Shown: in pieces, positions 17,440 to 26,967 of the stretch
Numbering within the stretch: position 1 is the stretch's first letter
How the letters are laid out: each line of letters starts with the position of its first letter
DNA from: Paenibacillus riograndensis SBR5
GTDB taxonomy: Bacteria; Bacillota; Bacilli; Paenibacillales; Paenibacillaceae
DNA: 64,000 nucleotides
Direction: 5' to 3'
Assembly (NCBI RefSeq): GCF_000981585.1
Contig: NZ_LN831776.1
Coordinates: 697,001 to 761,000 of the forward strand
The notes under the pieces: generated by a model
What the model was told of the DNA's origin: nothing
Databases searched by the model: none
Seen by the model: the letters and a program-made list of their open reading frames with translations, nothing else
Position numbers and translations under genes: made by a program

Positions 17440-18222
17440 ATGAGCGAAGAGCTTGAGCTGCGGCTGGAAATTCAGCCCGGTATCGTAAAAGTGAAGGGTC
17501 TACGGGGATCCGGCCCTGCACCCGTGGTGCAGGGGGGATATGAAATGGCGGCTGTGGCTCAGGAAGCAGCACCGTCAGTGCTCACCTTGGAGGTTTCTCC
17601 CTGGCCGGCTGCACGCAAACAGGCTGTACTGCTGGAGCTTGCCGCGCGTCCGGGGGAGCTGTATGAACTGCTGCAAGGACAACTAAGCGCCAGGCTTGCC
17701 GGGCTGGGTTTGCTGCCTGACGGGGCAGAACTTGCATCTGCGGTTTACGAGCTGGGGAGCGGAGCAGCAGAACGGGCGGAGCTGCAAAAGCTGCTGAAGC
17801 AGCGGCTGGCTGAGGAGCCTCTGTTGGCCTTGTCGCTGCGCGGCCTGGACAAGGAGGAGCTGCTGGCTGGTGTATTCGGCCTATGGGCCGGGCCGGGCAC
17901 CGCAGAGGAAGAGGAAGCCAAGCCGGATGCATCCGGTGCCTTGGCGGCGGAGCTTGCCCGGCTGGAGCGCAAAGGGCCTGCGGTGTCCTCCGGCGAATGG
18001 CTGGCCGAGGCTGCCGCCGAAGGCTCGCTTCACCAGCCGGGTCCGCTGTTCCATGAGATCGCAGCCCGGCCGTTTCCGGTGTCCCCGGTGGTAGCGGAGC
18101 CCGCCGAGGATTGGGCGTCTCTCCTGCCGCGGACCCCCAACGCCGCCGAAGGGCTGGCGCTGATCATGCGGGAAGTGGCTGCAGCGGCTGCCCGCAGGGC
18201 AGCTGGCTTGAAGAAGATGTGA
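17440..18222 (+). CDS. Hypothetical protein encoded next to the SNF2 gene
   Basis: About 260 residues, not recognised. Composition is unusual: Ala, Leu and Glu make up much of it, with repeated LAARPGELYELL-type helices, so it is likely all-alpha and possibly coiled-coil. No membrane span, signal peptide or catalytic motif. GAAGGGGGAG stands before the ATG at 17440. Placement on the SNF2 transcript suggests a helper role, but that is inference only. Confidence 0.65.
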   Translation: MSEELELRLEIQPGIVKVKGLRGSGPAPVVQGGYEMAAVAQEAAPSVLTLEVSPWPAARKQAVLLELAARPGELYELLQGQLSARLAGLGLLPDGAELASAVYELGSGAAERAELQKLLKQRLAEEPLLALSLRGLDKEELLAGVFGLWAGPGTAEEEEAKPDASGALAAELARLERKGPAVSSGEWLAEAAAEGSLHQPGPLFHEIAARPFPVSPVVAEPAEDWASLLPRTPNAAEGLALIMREVAAAAARRAAGLKKM

Positions 18223-18228
18223 AATGAA

Positions 18229-18262
18229 CAAAAGCCGTATCTTACCGGATGCGGCTTTTTTG
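18229..18262 (+). terminator. Terminator after the SNF2 transcript
   Basis: AAAAGCCGTAT pairs with ATGCGGCTTTTTTG over the loop CTTACCGG, with the T-run in place. Confidence 0.9.
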
Positions 18263-18368
18263 TCGTTAAAGAACGAAGGTAATGTGATAATTGCAGTTCA
18301 TGACAACAGCGCGATAAGAGAAGAGAAGCACATTCGCCCTGATGGGCGGAAGTAGACGGATGAACGGA

Positions 18369-18395
18369 ATGAGAGGTAAAAGTACCTTTGAATTC
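18369..18395. repeat. Single copy of the hairpin repeat found in the 51-bp array
   Basis: ATGAGAGGTAAAAGTACCTT followed by TGAATTCG closely matches the unit repeated eight times at 47809-48216. It stands alone between convergent genes. Confidence 0.6.
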
Positions 18396-18445
18396 GACGG
18401 AAGTGGGCAGACCTATTATTCAATGGTTTGCTACCGCTTAAACCT

Positions 18446-18490
18446 AAAGGCAGCCGATACACAGGTGTTCCCTGTGCATCGGCTGCCTTT
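18446..18490. terminator. Bidirectional hairpin terminator between convergent genes
   Basis: AAAGGCAGCCGAT and ATCGGCTGCCTTT form a long stem with an inner ACAGG/CCTGT pairing. Short A/T runs on both sides fit termination of the alarmone synthetase gene and backup for the SNF2 side. Confidence 0.75.
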
Positions 18491-18507
18491 GTGACAGTAT
18501 AAGAGCG

Positions 18508-19224
18508 TTATTCTTCTGCGGGTCTTTCAGCCAGCTCCAGAATCTCCCGGCGCAGGCGGAGCATCTTCTGATCCAGTTCGTCCGCGGCACGTGCTGCTTC
18601 CTTTAATTCTTCGGCCACATGTGAAGGGAGCTGCTTGTCGAATTTATAATATAGAATATGCTCCATGCTGGCCCAGAAATCCATTGCAAGCGTGCGGAGC
18701 TGGATTTCGGCCTTCACCCAGCGGGTGCCCTCCAGCAGCACCAGCGGCATGGCCACAATAAGATGCAGGCTTTGATAGCCATTGGACTTGGGATGTGCAA
18801 TGTAATCCTTGATCTCCAGCACCCGCATGTCCTCGCGTGCACACAGATGATCGACCAGACGGTAGATATCTTTCACAAAAGCACAGACGATGCGCATGCC
18901 CGCGATATCATGAATGTGCTGCTCCATATTATCCAGTGTGAATTCATGCCCTTTGCGCTCCATCTTATGGAGAATGCTCTTAGGGTCCTTGATCCGTGAC
19001 TTGATATGCTCGATCGGACTGTAGCCGTCACGCGCCTGCCACTCTGTTTTGAGGATATCAATTTTATTCTCAAGCTCATTCAGCGCATGGCGGTAGAGTG
19101 CTGGAAGCGCTGTGAAGTTTTCAATCTGCTTAGCAAATTCCTCGCTCACCTGCCACTTCTGCAAATCCTTGACATGTACCTGCAACTGATTCAGCGTAAC
19201 CTGTGTACTATCATTTTCTTCCAC
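18508..19224 (-). CDS. Small alarmone synthetase (RelA/SpoT-domain GTP pyrophosphokinase)
   Basis: About 238 residues with only a synthetase domain, so a RelQ/RelP-type (YjbM/YwaC) enzyme that makes (p)ppGpp from GTP/GDP and ATP. Visible: SRIKDPKSILHKM (ATP-binding arginine/lysine), HDIAGMRIVC, HPKSNGYQSLH, and EIQLRTLAMDFWASMEH, the G-loop and substrate-binding regions. No hydrolase or ACT/TGS domains. The GTG at 19224 is preferred because GGGAG sits 7 bases upstream; an in-frame ATG at 19245 has no site. Whether it is RelP or RelQ cannot be settled by eye. Confidence 0.92.
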   Translation of the reverse strand: MEENDSTQVTLNQLQVHVKDLQKWQVSEEFAKQIENFTALPALYRHALNELENKIDILKTEWQARDGYSPIEHIKSRIKDPKSILHKMERKGHEFTLDNMEQHIHDIAGMRIVCAFVKDIYRLVDHLCAREDMRVLEIKDYIAHPKSNGYQSLHLIVAMPLVLLEGTRWVKAEIQLRTLAMDFWASMEHILYYKFDKQLPSHVAEELKEAARAADELDQKMLRLRREILELAERPAEE

Positions 19225-19302
19225 TGAGACTCTCCCGGTTTTCATTATTTGTGACTGGTTCCTGATTATATTTTAACCCATGAACCGCCCCGGAAGCAAA
19301 AT

Positions 19303-19346
19303 AAGCCCCGGGCTCTCCGGCTGTGTGCCGGAGCGTCCGGGGCCTG
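19303..19346 (-). terminator. Hairpin after the 124-residue hypothetical gene
   Basis: GCCCCGG/CCGGGGC outer stem with an inner CCGGC/GCCGG stem. On the minus strand it is followed by TTATTTTG, so it likely ends the upstream gene before the alarmone synthetase. Confidence 0.65.
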
Positions 19347-19442
19347 ATAATTGATGAAAAGCAGCCCATGGCTAGTTTTTTACAGAAACATTTTGACGCC
19401 CGCCGCGTATTAGCACACATAAAGCTCCAGGCGGCTGCGTAA

Positions 19443-19817
19443 TTATTTGTTGGTAGGCGAGCCTCCATCATAACCTTTATCCTCATAGCCTGTATTGGAC
19501 AGCTTCGGCAGAACATTCAGCTTCTCAATCTGCTGACGGGTTTCTTCAGAGCCATAGCGATGCAAATATTGAAATAGCCGGATTGTCTGATCGTCAAACT
19601 GGTCGATGGCTTCATCATGGTCGGCAGACTTATAGGGTACAAAAGCACGGCGGAAGGCATATTCATCCTCTTTGGCCAAATCCTTGAGGATATCCTCCAG
19701 CCCTGTCAGCTCCCCGGGAGTGAGCAGCACCTCATATTCGCCCGAATCATTGCGCACTTCCTGAATGAGGCCGTGATTCACGGACACGAAATATCGTTTC
19801 TTGTCACGCTTTTGCAA
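19443..19817 (-). CDS. Hypothetical protein, TTG start
   Basis: 124 residues, charged and soluble, not recognised. GELTGLEDILKDL and FAYRRAF-like segments suggest a helical fold after a small N-terminal beta hairpin (KKRYFVSVNHGLIQEV). The start is called at TTG 19817 because GGAGGG lies exactly 7 bases upstream; the ATGs at 19832 and 19835 overlap or precede that site and have none of their own. It is followed by a hairpin and then the alarmone synthetase. Confidence 0.6.
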   Translation of the reverse strand: MQKRDKKRYFVSVNHGLIQEVRNDSGEYEVLLTPGELTGLEDILKDLAKEDEYAFRRAFVPYKSADHDEAIDQFDDQTIRLFQYLHRYGSEETRQQIEKLNVLPKLSNTGYEDKGYDGGSPTNK

Positions 19818-19899
19818 GTGTAATCCCTCCATCATCCGGTAAGGTTAGCCACGGTTTATTTAAAAATATAAGAATTTATATGCTTCACGCAATAAATTA

Positions 19900-19962
19900 C
19901 CCTTACATTTCTCGCTGAAACGGTACCGTCCTGTAAAAGGACGATGAAGCCGTTTCTGCTTA
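19900..19962. repeat. Intergenic repeat with CGGTACCG core, long form
   Basis: CCTTACATTTCTCGCTGAAA then CGGTACCG, a 23-base insert containing GTCC-TGTAAAA-GGAC, then GTTTCTGCTT. The copy at 24140-24176 has the same flanks without the insert. The rest of 19818-20116 holds a likely -10 (TATGATA near 20009) and no gene. Confidence 0.55.
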
Positions 19963-20116
19963 CTATTATACACAGAACGACAAATAATGAATCTAATCGA
20001 GACATTTGGTATGATAGAAGCACAATTCCGCTTCTGCAAGGAGCGTTAAGGGGTAACTACACTATACTGAGGCTGAGAGTCAGCCCTGTTCTCACTCTGG
20101 AGAAGGAGGAACTACA

Positions 20117-20893
20117 ATGAATTTTTTGCAGCGGCTTAAGGACGGTGCCAGCCGGGTAAGTGAAAAAGCACAAAGCTCGGTGGAGATCGGCAAGCTGAAT
20201 GGCCAAATTTCCGATATCGAACGCGAGATGGAAATTGAATTTATGAAAATGGGCAAGCTTTTCTATGAAGGCTACCGTTCAAGGGATATGTCGGTGGCGG
20301 AAGGCAAGATGGTGGAACTCTCGCGGGGCTGCTTCAAGTATCAGGAGCAGATCGACGAGCTGCGGGCACGGATTGCTGAGCTTAAGAATGAACGGCTCTG
20401 TGCCTGCGGGCATGTAGTCGCGCTGGATGCAAATTTCTGCCCGCACTGCGGACGCAAGCTGGAGGAGCTCTCCCCGAGAAAAGAAGCAGCGGCAGTGAAC
20501 GTACATACCGTTCATAAGCATGAAGTGGAAGAGGATGAATTTTACGGCGAGGACGAATTGACCGAGGCAGAAAAAGAACTCGCCATGAGGCACGAGCACC
20601 GCGCTGTCTATACCGAGGTGCTTCCTGAAGAGGAAGAGCTGCCTCTGGAGAATTATGCCGGAACTGCCCAGGCCGAGGAGCGCAGCCGCCGCGAAGCTGA
20701 TCAACTGGAGCGGGAACGCGAGCGGCAGCTTGAGCTGGACCGGCGCATCCGGGACTGGAAGGCCAGTGAACCGGAGGAAGCGGCCGTCAGTGAGGACGGT
20801 GGTGTACGCGATATCGTAAAATGCCAGATTTGCCGGGCAGATCTGCCGAAGGGCTCAATGTGGTGTCCGCGCTGCGGTTCGGAGCAAATATAG
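20117..20893 (+). CDS. Protein with two zinc ribbons and a coiled coil
   Basis: 258 residues. Residues 20-95 are a predicted coiled coil (QISDIEREMEIEFMKMG and following). A first zinc ribbon has CACGH...CPHCGRK near 96-116; an acidic/charged linker follows (about 120-225, EEDEFYGEDE); a second ribbon at the C-terminus has CQIC...CPRCGS. Such proteins are scaffolds or membrane-adjacent adaptors of unknown role. AGAAGGAGG precedes the ATG. It starts the run that continues with the TrmB-like regulator, an unknown and xpt. Confidence 0.75.
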   Translation: MNFLQRLKDGASRVSEKAQSSVEIGKLNGQISDIEREMEIEFMKMGKLFYEGYRSRDMSVAEGKMVELSRGCFKYQEQIDELRARIAELKNERLCACGHVVALDANFCPHCGRKLEELSPRKEAAAVNVHTVHKHEVEEDEFYGEDELTEAEKELAMRHEHRAVYTEVLPEEEELPLENYAGTAQAEERSRREADQLERERERQLELDRRIRDWKASEPEEAAVSEDGGVRDIVKCQICRADLPKGSMWCPRCGSEQI

Positions 20894-20928
20894 ACAGGAG
20901 TCACAGACAGCTTAGGGGGACAACATAG

Positions 20929-21789
20929 ATGGAACAGTTGCTGCTGCATCTGCGCAATTTGGGTTTCACAGAGATGGAATCCAAAATCATGGTCGAGCTG
21001 GCCACCAAAGGCCAGGCTTCGGGCTACGAAGTCGCCAAACAGCTCGGAGTATCAAGATCCAACGTATATGCGGCGCTTCAGCGCCTGACCCAGCAAGGAT
21101 ATGTTAGATGCGGTGAAGGGGAACCGGCGCGCTACAGCGTGCTGGACCCGGAGGAGCTGGCGGCAATGATTTCCGGCAGGGTCCAGGCTTCGCTGGCATA
21201 TATGGAAAGTGAAATGCCCCGCGGCGGACCGGTCAGCCCGTCCTTCTATAATGTGGAAGGCGACCGCAATGTGCTGGGGGCGCTGGTCCGCCAGCTGAAT
21301 CTGGCCCGGCAGGAAATCGTGGTCGATGTATGGCGGGAGGAGGCCTCGCTGCTGCGCAGCGAGCTGGAACAGGCGGAAATGCGCGGAGTGAGGCTGCTGT
21401 GGGCTTTTGACGGCGGCAATGCGGCGACGGCTCCCTATCCGGCTTGGCCGCCTCTGGGCGGAGAGCTGCCGAGAAGCGGAGGGCGCAAGTTTTCTTTTGT
21501 CATTGACCGGTGCTGGTGCATGCTGGGCATGCGCTATGAAGATGGAACCGCCCAGGCGGTGGTCACTGAGCATCCGGTGCTGGTGGAGCTTTTACTGAAC
21601 CACTTTACGCAGGAAATGGTGCTGTTTGAGCTGGAGGAAGATATGGGGGCAGAACTCACCAAGCGTTATGGCGAGCGCTACAGCCGTATTTACAGTAAAT
21701 ATGTGCTGCATGACCAGGCCGGGGAAGAACCGGAGGAACCGGACGAGAGGGCTGCGGGACAACTGCGGTCGGAGGACGCGGCTGATTAG
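20929..21789 (+). CDS. TrmB family transcriptional regulator
   Basis: 286 residues. An N-terminal winged helix (about 1-75) contains LGFTEMESKIMVEL and ASGYEVAKQLGVSRSNVYAAL, typical of TrmB. A phospholipase-D-like effector domain follows (about 105-250). Known members respond to sugars in archaea; in Bacillota the ligands are mostly unknown. The C-terminal 35 residues are acidic and low complexity. AGGGGG lies 9 bases before the ATG. Its place just before xpt suggests, but does not prove, a purine or nucleotide link. Confidence 0.85.
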   Translation: MEQLLLHLRNLGFTEMESKIMVELATKGQASGYEVAKQLGVSRSNVYAALQRLTQQGYVRCGEGEPARYSVLDPEELAAMISGRVQASLAYMESEMPRGGPVSPSFYNVEGDRNVLGALVRQLNLARQEIVVDVWREEASLLRSELEQAEMRGVRLLWAFDGGNAATAPYPAWPPLGGELPRSGGRKFSFVIDRCWCMLGMRYEDGTAQAVVTEHPVLVELLLNHFTQEMVLFELEEDMGAELTKRYGERYSRIYSKYVLHDQAGEEPEEPDERAAGQLRSEDAAD

Positions 21790-21832
21790 GGCGCCAAGAA
21801 GGACCTGATATTAGCTTAGGGAGGTGAAAAGC

Positions 21833-22776
<944 letters not shown>

Positions 22777-22864
22777 GGTTATGCAGCGCGTGCACCGGCA
22801 TATACGGACCCGGCTTTTCCCTCTGCAGAAGCCCCGGATCAACGAATACACCATACTATTAAAA

Positions 22865-22917
22865 AACAAACGAACCTGACCGCCACACTATTGTGGAGAT
22901 AGGGTTCGTTTTGTTTG
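22865..22917. terminator. Strong, probably bidirectional terminator after xpt
   Basis: AACAAACGAACCT pairs with AGGGTTCGTTTTGTT around an inner CCACA/TGTGG stem; T-runs lie on the 3' side of both strands. Confidence 0.9.
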
Positions 22918-22996
22918 CTTACAGGGATGTGCGGCATGGCTGGCGCTAAACGGACGGACGCGGCTGCAAAACGGATGCCAGCCAGAGGGTTTATTC

Positions 22997-23095
22997 GAGC
23001 AATCGGGCACGGATATGTGTTTGTTACGGACACCGGCACGCTTTTTTGAGCAATCAATCCCCGAAATGCGATGTTACGGACACCAATGCGCTTAA
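22997..23095. repeat. Two-unit direct repeat downstream of xpt
   Basis: GAGCAATC ... GTTACGGACACC occurs twice about 50 bases apart (22997-23034 and 23048-23084). The region 22918-23127 has no supported gene. Confidence 0.45.
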
Positions 23096-23127
23096 CCGCT
23101 GCACCGTCTCCGGGTGCGCCGCGCACC

Positions 23128-24069
23128 TTAGCCGCTCGCGGAGCAGGGCCTGGCTGCGCCCTGCGCGCTGGCGAGCGGCGAGAGCACGCGCAGCGCGCCC
23201 GGTTCGCAGCGCACGGCCTGCGGCACCGTGCCGAGGCTCTCGCCGTCGCCGATGGCCTGGCGCGGCTCCGCAAAGCGGACGGCTGCGCTGCGTCCGCTCA
23301 GCATGGTCACGAAGGGCAGCTGCGTATGCTTGCCCTTCACGACCGTGGGGAGCAGCCGCAGCAGCTGCCCGCGGCTGAGCCCGTGCACGACGCAGACGTC
23401 GAGCAGGCCGTCGCCGGCCTTCGCCTGCGGGCAGATCAGGAGCCCGCCGCCGTAGCTGGGCAGGTTGCAGACCGAGACCAGCCAGGCCTTCTCGAAGGCC
23501 TGCTCTTTCCCGTCGCAGGTGACGCTCACGCGGCAGGGCTTGAAGGTCATCAGCGTATGCAGAATGCCGATGAGGTAGGCCAGCCGGCCGGCCCCGATAG
23601 CGTTGCACAGCCGCTTGTACCGGCTGCGGTTCACATTGACGGCCACCTGGGCGTCAAAACCGCTGGCCACGGCGGTCAGCGTCAGGCCGTCCGCGCCTGA
23701 CAGCAGGTCCGCTTCCAGGCAGCGGTCCTGCAGCGCGGCGTCCAGCGCGGCCCCGGCAGCCAGCGGGATGCCGAAGCCGCGGGCGGTGTCATTGCCGGAG
23801 CCGGCGGGAATCACCGCCAGCGCCACGCCTCTGCGCCGCAGCGCGCCCAGCACGCTGTGGACCGTCCCGTCGCCGCCGACGACGATGGCGGCGCGCCAGT
23901 CCTCGCGCCGGGCCAGCGCGTGCAGCACCTGGGACTCGGCGCTGTCCGCGCTTTGCGTGAACAGCGCTTCGTAAGCGGTGCCGCGGGCCTGCAGCATCGC
24001 TTCCACGGCGTGCCAGGTGCGCCCTCCGGCCCCTCCGCCGGAGCGGGGATTTATGATCAATAAATACAT
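23128..24069 (-). CDS. Diacylglycerol/lipid kinase family protein
   Basis: About 313 residues. The N-terminal half is the DAGK catalytic domain: IINPRSGGG (residues 5-13), VVGGDGTVHSVLGAL and IPAGSGNDTARGFG; the C-terminal half is the beta domain with SVCNLPSYGGGLLICP and GDGLLDVCVV. Known members (DgkB, YegS, BmrU) phosphorylate lipids at the membrane. ATG 24069 has GGAGG 7 bases upstream. Its GC content is clearly above that of the neighbours, with Ala and Arg codons dominated by GCG/GCC and CGC, and the last 20 residues are low complexity. Confidence 0.9.
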   Translation of the reverse strand: MYLLIINPRSGGGAGGRTWHAVEAMLQARGTAYEALFTQSADSAESQVLHALARREDWRAAIVVGGDGTVHSVLGALRRRGVALAVIPAGSGNDTARGFGIPLAAGAALDAALQDRCLEADLLSGADGLTLTAVASGFDAQVAVNVNRSRYKRLCNAIGAGRLAYLIGILHTLMTFKPCRVSVTCDGKEQAFEKAWLVSVCNLPSYGGGLLICPQAKAGDGLLDVCVVHGLSRGQLLRLLPTVVKGKHTQLPFVTMLSGRSAAVRFAEPRQAIGDGESLGTVPQAVRCEPGALRVLSPLASAQGAARPCSASG

Positions 24070-24139
24070 GTACGTTCCTCCAGCCTGCAGATGAATATGC
24101 CCAAACATAAGGATATATATGTTCCATGCTATTTATAAT

Positions 24140-24176
24140 CCTTATATTTCTCACTGAAACGGTACCGTTTCTGCTT
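24140..24176. repeat. Intergenic repeat with CGGTACCG core, short form
   Basis: CCTTATATTTCTCACTGAAA, then a perfect GAAACGGTACCGTTTC palindrome, then TGCTT. Same family as 19900-19962. Confidence 0.55.
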
Positions 24177-24271
24177 GTGATTCCATTGTACGGAGGAACA
24201 GGGCAAAAGGGAATCTTTTTAACAGGGCAATAACGACCAGTCAAAGTTCCAGAAAGGCTATTAGCAGCAGG

Positions 24272-24610
24272 CTACAACTGGCGGAGCTGGCGTTCAGCGA
24301 TATCTCCCGCCCAAGGCAGCCTATACCATCTTCCGCCCAGTGCGTGGTAGATCATAAGCAGCCATACGGCGAACGAGCACAGGGAGATGATGGGGGCGGC
24401 CAGTGGACCCAGCAGCGGAATGAAACCGCACAACACATGGGCAACCATCAGCGCACCGAAGGCGATCAGCGACTGCAGCGCATGGAAAAGGACGAAACGG
24501 CTGCGCTTTTCGAGGGCAAGAAAAACAATCCCGCCAATAAAAGGGAAAAAGTAACAGAGGGCAGCGGCGATATGATCCGGTATTCCGGTGGAGGATCTGA
24601 TAGGGGACAA
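24272..24610 (-). CDS. DUF4870-like small membrane protein
   Basis: About 112 residues with three hydrophobic spans; HIAAALCYFFPFIGGIVFL, RFVLFHALQSL and the final LLMIYHAL... match the DUF4870/Tic20-like pattern. Function unknown. The start is uncertain: an ATG at 24631 has no ribosome binding site, while TTG 24610 has AAGGAG 9 bases upstream and is preferred. Confidence 0.7.
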   Translation of the reverse strand: MSPIRSSTGIPDHIAAALCYFFPFIGGIVFLALEKRSRFVLFHALQSLIAFGALMVAHVLCGFIPLLGPLAAPIISLCSFAVWLLMIYHALGGRWYRLPWAGDIAERQLRQL

Positions 24611-25275
24611 GGGCTCACTCTCCTTGGGCATGGTGGAAGAAGGCAGATTGCTATTTTTCTGCTCCCCTACAATTCTATGAGTGATAGGTACAAAGTATGT
24701 GGCTCCAGGCCTCCAAAGCTAATCAGATTGCCGGGAACCGCCGATGTAACTAATAGGCCCACCCCGGAGGGGACGGAAAGCGCCACAAGAGACTTTGGTG
24801 AGCGGCTGATATTTTTGCCAGTCCTGGGCATTCTAACATTATAAGCAACAGTCCAGTCAGTCCTGGGAATTTCTGCTTTTCAGCGAGTGTTCGCCACCCT
24901 AACCGGCCTTGGAAGGTAAAATGTATAAAATAATTCACTTCGCACATTTTACATGGAAAGGTGGAACTTGGACGGGAATATGATACAATATAACGATAAG
25001 GCCCGAAAGGAGTGATTCAGCAAGTGGCTCTTCGGGTACAAAAGTGTCTAAGGGGTCCCAATGGATAGGACGTCCTTATTCTCAGCCCAAATCACGACGA
25101 ACCTGCTTCACCGGCGAGACGGAATTCCTTACACCGGAATATTGTATTGGCGGATAATGCAAGCTGCGTATGTGTATGGTTTCTGACACTTGCATTTCAA
25201 GGTTACGGCGAACTTTTCATCATGCATTCTCTACAACGGAGCATTCATTTTCAATGTTTTGGGAGGGAACTGATC
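24611..25275. other. Long gap with no assigned gene; promoter and leader of the 62-residue gene
   Basis: 24632-24990 has GC-rich stem-forming stretches (for example CACCCCGGAGGGG near 24760) and a duplicated CAGTCCTGGG, but nothing I can name. Near 24980 TATGATACAAT looks like a -10. Just after it, CCCGAA (25002-25007) pairs with TTCGGG (25031-25036) around AAAGGAG and a 14-codon open frame, GTG 25024 to TAG 25068. The remainder to 25275 would be a leader of about 280 bases. Confidence 0.35.
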
Positions 25276-25464
25276 ATGGCAAGTAAAGGTCATAACGAAG
25301 TCAAGGAAAGTCTGCGGGAAATGACACGAATTTTCCGGCCCAAAGATCCCAAGAAATTTGTAAAGGAGTACGTCCGGAAGTATCGGATTACGGGAGGCTA
25401 CGAAGAGGAGCTGACCATGGTCGTGGAGCATGAGCTGGTGAGAATGAACTCATCCGTCTCCTAA
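25276..25464 (+). CDS. Small basic hypothetical protein
   Basis: 62 residues, very lysine/arginine- and glutamate-rich, helical, not recognised (starts MASKGHNEVKES). GGGAGG lies 9 bases before the ATG. It has an unusually long leader and its own terminator downstream, so it is transcribed alone. Confidence 0.65.
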   Translation: MASKGHNEVKESLREMTRIFRPKDPKKFVKEYVRKYRITGGYEEELTMVVEHELVRMNSSVS

Positions 25465-25542
25465 ACAACAGACAGGAACCGGTGCTTGCTGATTTTTGGA
25501 AAAACATCAATCTGAGTAATTACATCCATGAGGATTCTCATA

Positions 25543-25583
25543 AACCGTGCCCGGGCAGCTTGCTGCCGGAATCGGTTTTTTTT
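25543..25583 (+). terminator. Terminator after the 62-residue gene
   Basis: ACCG and CCGGGCAGC pair with GCTGCCGG and CGGT, followed by TTTTTTTT. Confidence 0.9.
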
Positions 25584-25769
25584 GTTTGTCTGCTTGCCCC
25601 CGAACAGCCAGTCCCTTCAAAATAGTCAAATGAATTAATATACACAATTAGATATGTATGCGTTTTATTCATTATAGCAGACTTTCCGGTGTTTTTGAAA
25701 GCGTTCTTAAATCCAGTAAAGACAAGACTTTATACTTCCAAAAAACAAATGTGAATTTGTTGTGAACGA

Positions 25770-25798
25770 TTGACAAAACACCCCTTCAAACTTATATT
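25770..25798 (+). promoter_or_regulatory. Sigma-A promoter of the caa3 oxidase operon, with possible ResD boxes
   Basis: TTGACA (25770-25775), 17-base spacer, TATATT (25793-25798). Immediately upstream, AATGTGAATTTG and TTGTGAACGATT resemble tandem ResD boxes (TTTGTGAAT type). In B. subtilis the cta genes respond to ResD, so the similarity is meaningful but unproven. Confidence 0.65.
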
Positions 25799-25866
25799 AA
25801 TAGTGATTGTTATAATTGACAGGATAATACTCTAATCTACGAAATCGGGAAAAGCGGGGTAGATCA

Positions 25867-26916
25867 ATGATGAAAACGTGGCAGGCTGGAAAGCGGCTTC
25901 TTCCCATGACCGCAGCACTTGGACTCATACTTGCCGGATGCGGGCGGGAGGACCTGTCGGTGCTTCGTCCTCAAGGACCGGCGGCGGAAAGCTCGTTCGA
26001 TCTGATGAAGCTGTCGATCACTATCATGATTGTTGTACTGCTGATCGTCTTTTCCATTGCAGCCTATGTACTGGTCCGTTTCCGGCGCAAACCCGATCAG
26101 AGAGAGATGCCCGAGCAGGTGGAGGGCAGCTTCAAGCTGGAAGTGCTCTGGACGGTCATACCGCTGGTGCTGGTAGTGGTCTTGGCGGTTCCCACGGTTA
26201 AAGCAGTGTTCGCTGCCGGGAATGATCACTCCAGCGACAAAAACGCCATAAAGGTCAAGGTGACCGGACACCAGTACTGGTGGGAATTCGAGTATACCGA
26301 TTATGGAGTAACGACTGCGCAGGATCTGGTGATTCCTGCCGGGAAGGATATCGCTTTTGAACTGAGCACGAAGGATGTGCTGCATTCCTTCTGGGTCCCC
26401 TCGCTCTCCGGAAAAATGGATACCAACCCTGATGGAACAACGAACCGGTTCAGTTTCAGTGCGCCCAATGAAGGCGTTTACCGGGGCAAATGCGCAGAGC
26501 TCTGCGGACCCTCCCATGGCTTTATGGAGTTCAAGGTGAAATCCGTCAGCGAAGCGGCGTTTGAGAAATGGGTCAACTCTATGAAGGCTCCGGCTGTGCT
26601 GCCGGAAGATCCGGCTCTGGCCGAGAAATTCAAATCCCAATGCCTGACCTGCCATGCCGTAGGGGATATGCCGGATTTGTCGAGTGCGCCTAATCTGACC
26701 GGAATCGGCTCGCGGGAGTCCGTGGCGGGGATCTTGCTGAACGACGATACAGGGGTGGACGGAGCGCCGGTACTGGAGAATCTTAAGACCTGGCTGCATG
26801 ATACCGCAGGCGTCAAACCCGGTAACAAGATGCCTGATCCTAAGAAGGATATGGGCTTAAGTGATGAAGAGATAGACGGAATTGCCGAGTTTTTGGCCGG
26901 CTACACGCTGGACTAG
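25867..26916 (+). CDS. ctaC: Cytochrome c oxidase subunit II with fused cytochrome c (caa3 type)
   Basis: 349 residues. Lipoprotein signal with LAGC (Cys near residue 25), two membrane spans (about 45-70 and 90-112), then the extracytoplasmic CuA cupredoxin domain with CAELCGPSHGFM providing the CuA cysteines and histidine, and a C-terminal cytochrome c domain with CLTCH (Cys259, Cys262, His263) and a downstream Met ligand candidate in NKMPDP. The fused haem c defines the caa3 type. It accepts electrons and passes them to subunit I. First gene of the operon. Confidence 0.97.
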   Translation: MMKTWQAGKRLLPMTAALGLILAGCGREDLSVLRPQGPAAESSFDLMKLSITIMIVVLLIVFSIAAYVLVRFRRKPDQREMPEQVEGSFKLEVLWTVIPLVLVVVLAVPTVKAVFAAGNDHSSDKNAIKVKVTGHQYWWEFEYTDYGVTTAQDLVIPAGKDIAFELSTKDVLHSFWVPSLSGKMDTNPDGTTNRFSFSAPNEGVYRGKCAELCGPSHGFMEFKVKSVSEAAFEKWVNSMKAPAVLPEDPALAEKFKSQCLTCHAVGDMPDLSSAPNLTGIGSRESVAGILLNDDTGVDGAPVLENLKTWLHDTAGVKPGNKMPDPKKDMGLSDEEIDGIAEFLAGYTLD

Positions 26917-26967
26917 AGCTTACATTCTGCATTGGAAGCAGCTATATTCGAAAAGGGGGTACGAACC

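Noticed and set aside
24640..24990. T-box, 6S or SRP RNA in the gap near 24700
   Set aside because: Stem-forming GC blocks are present, but no T-box, 6S or SRP core sequence was found.
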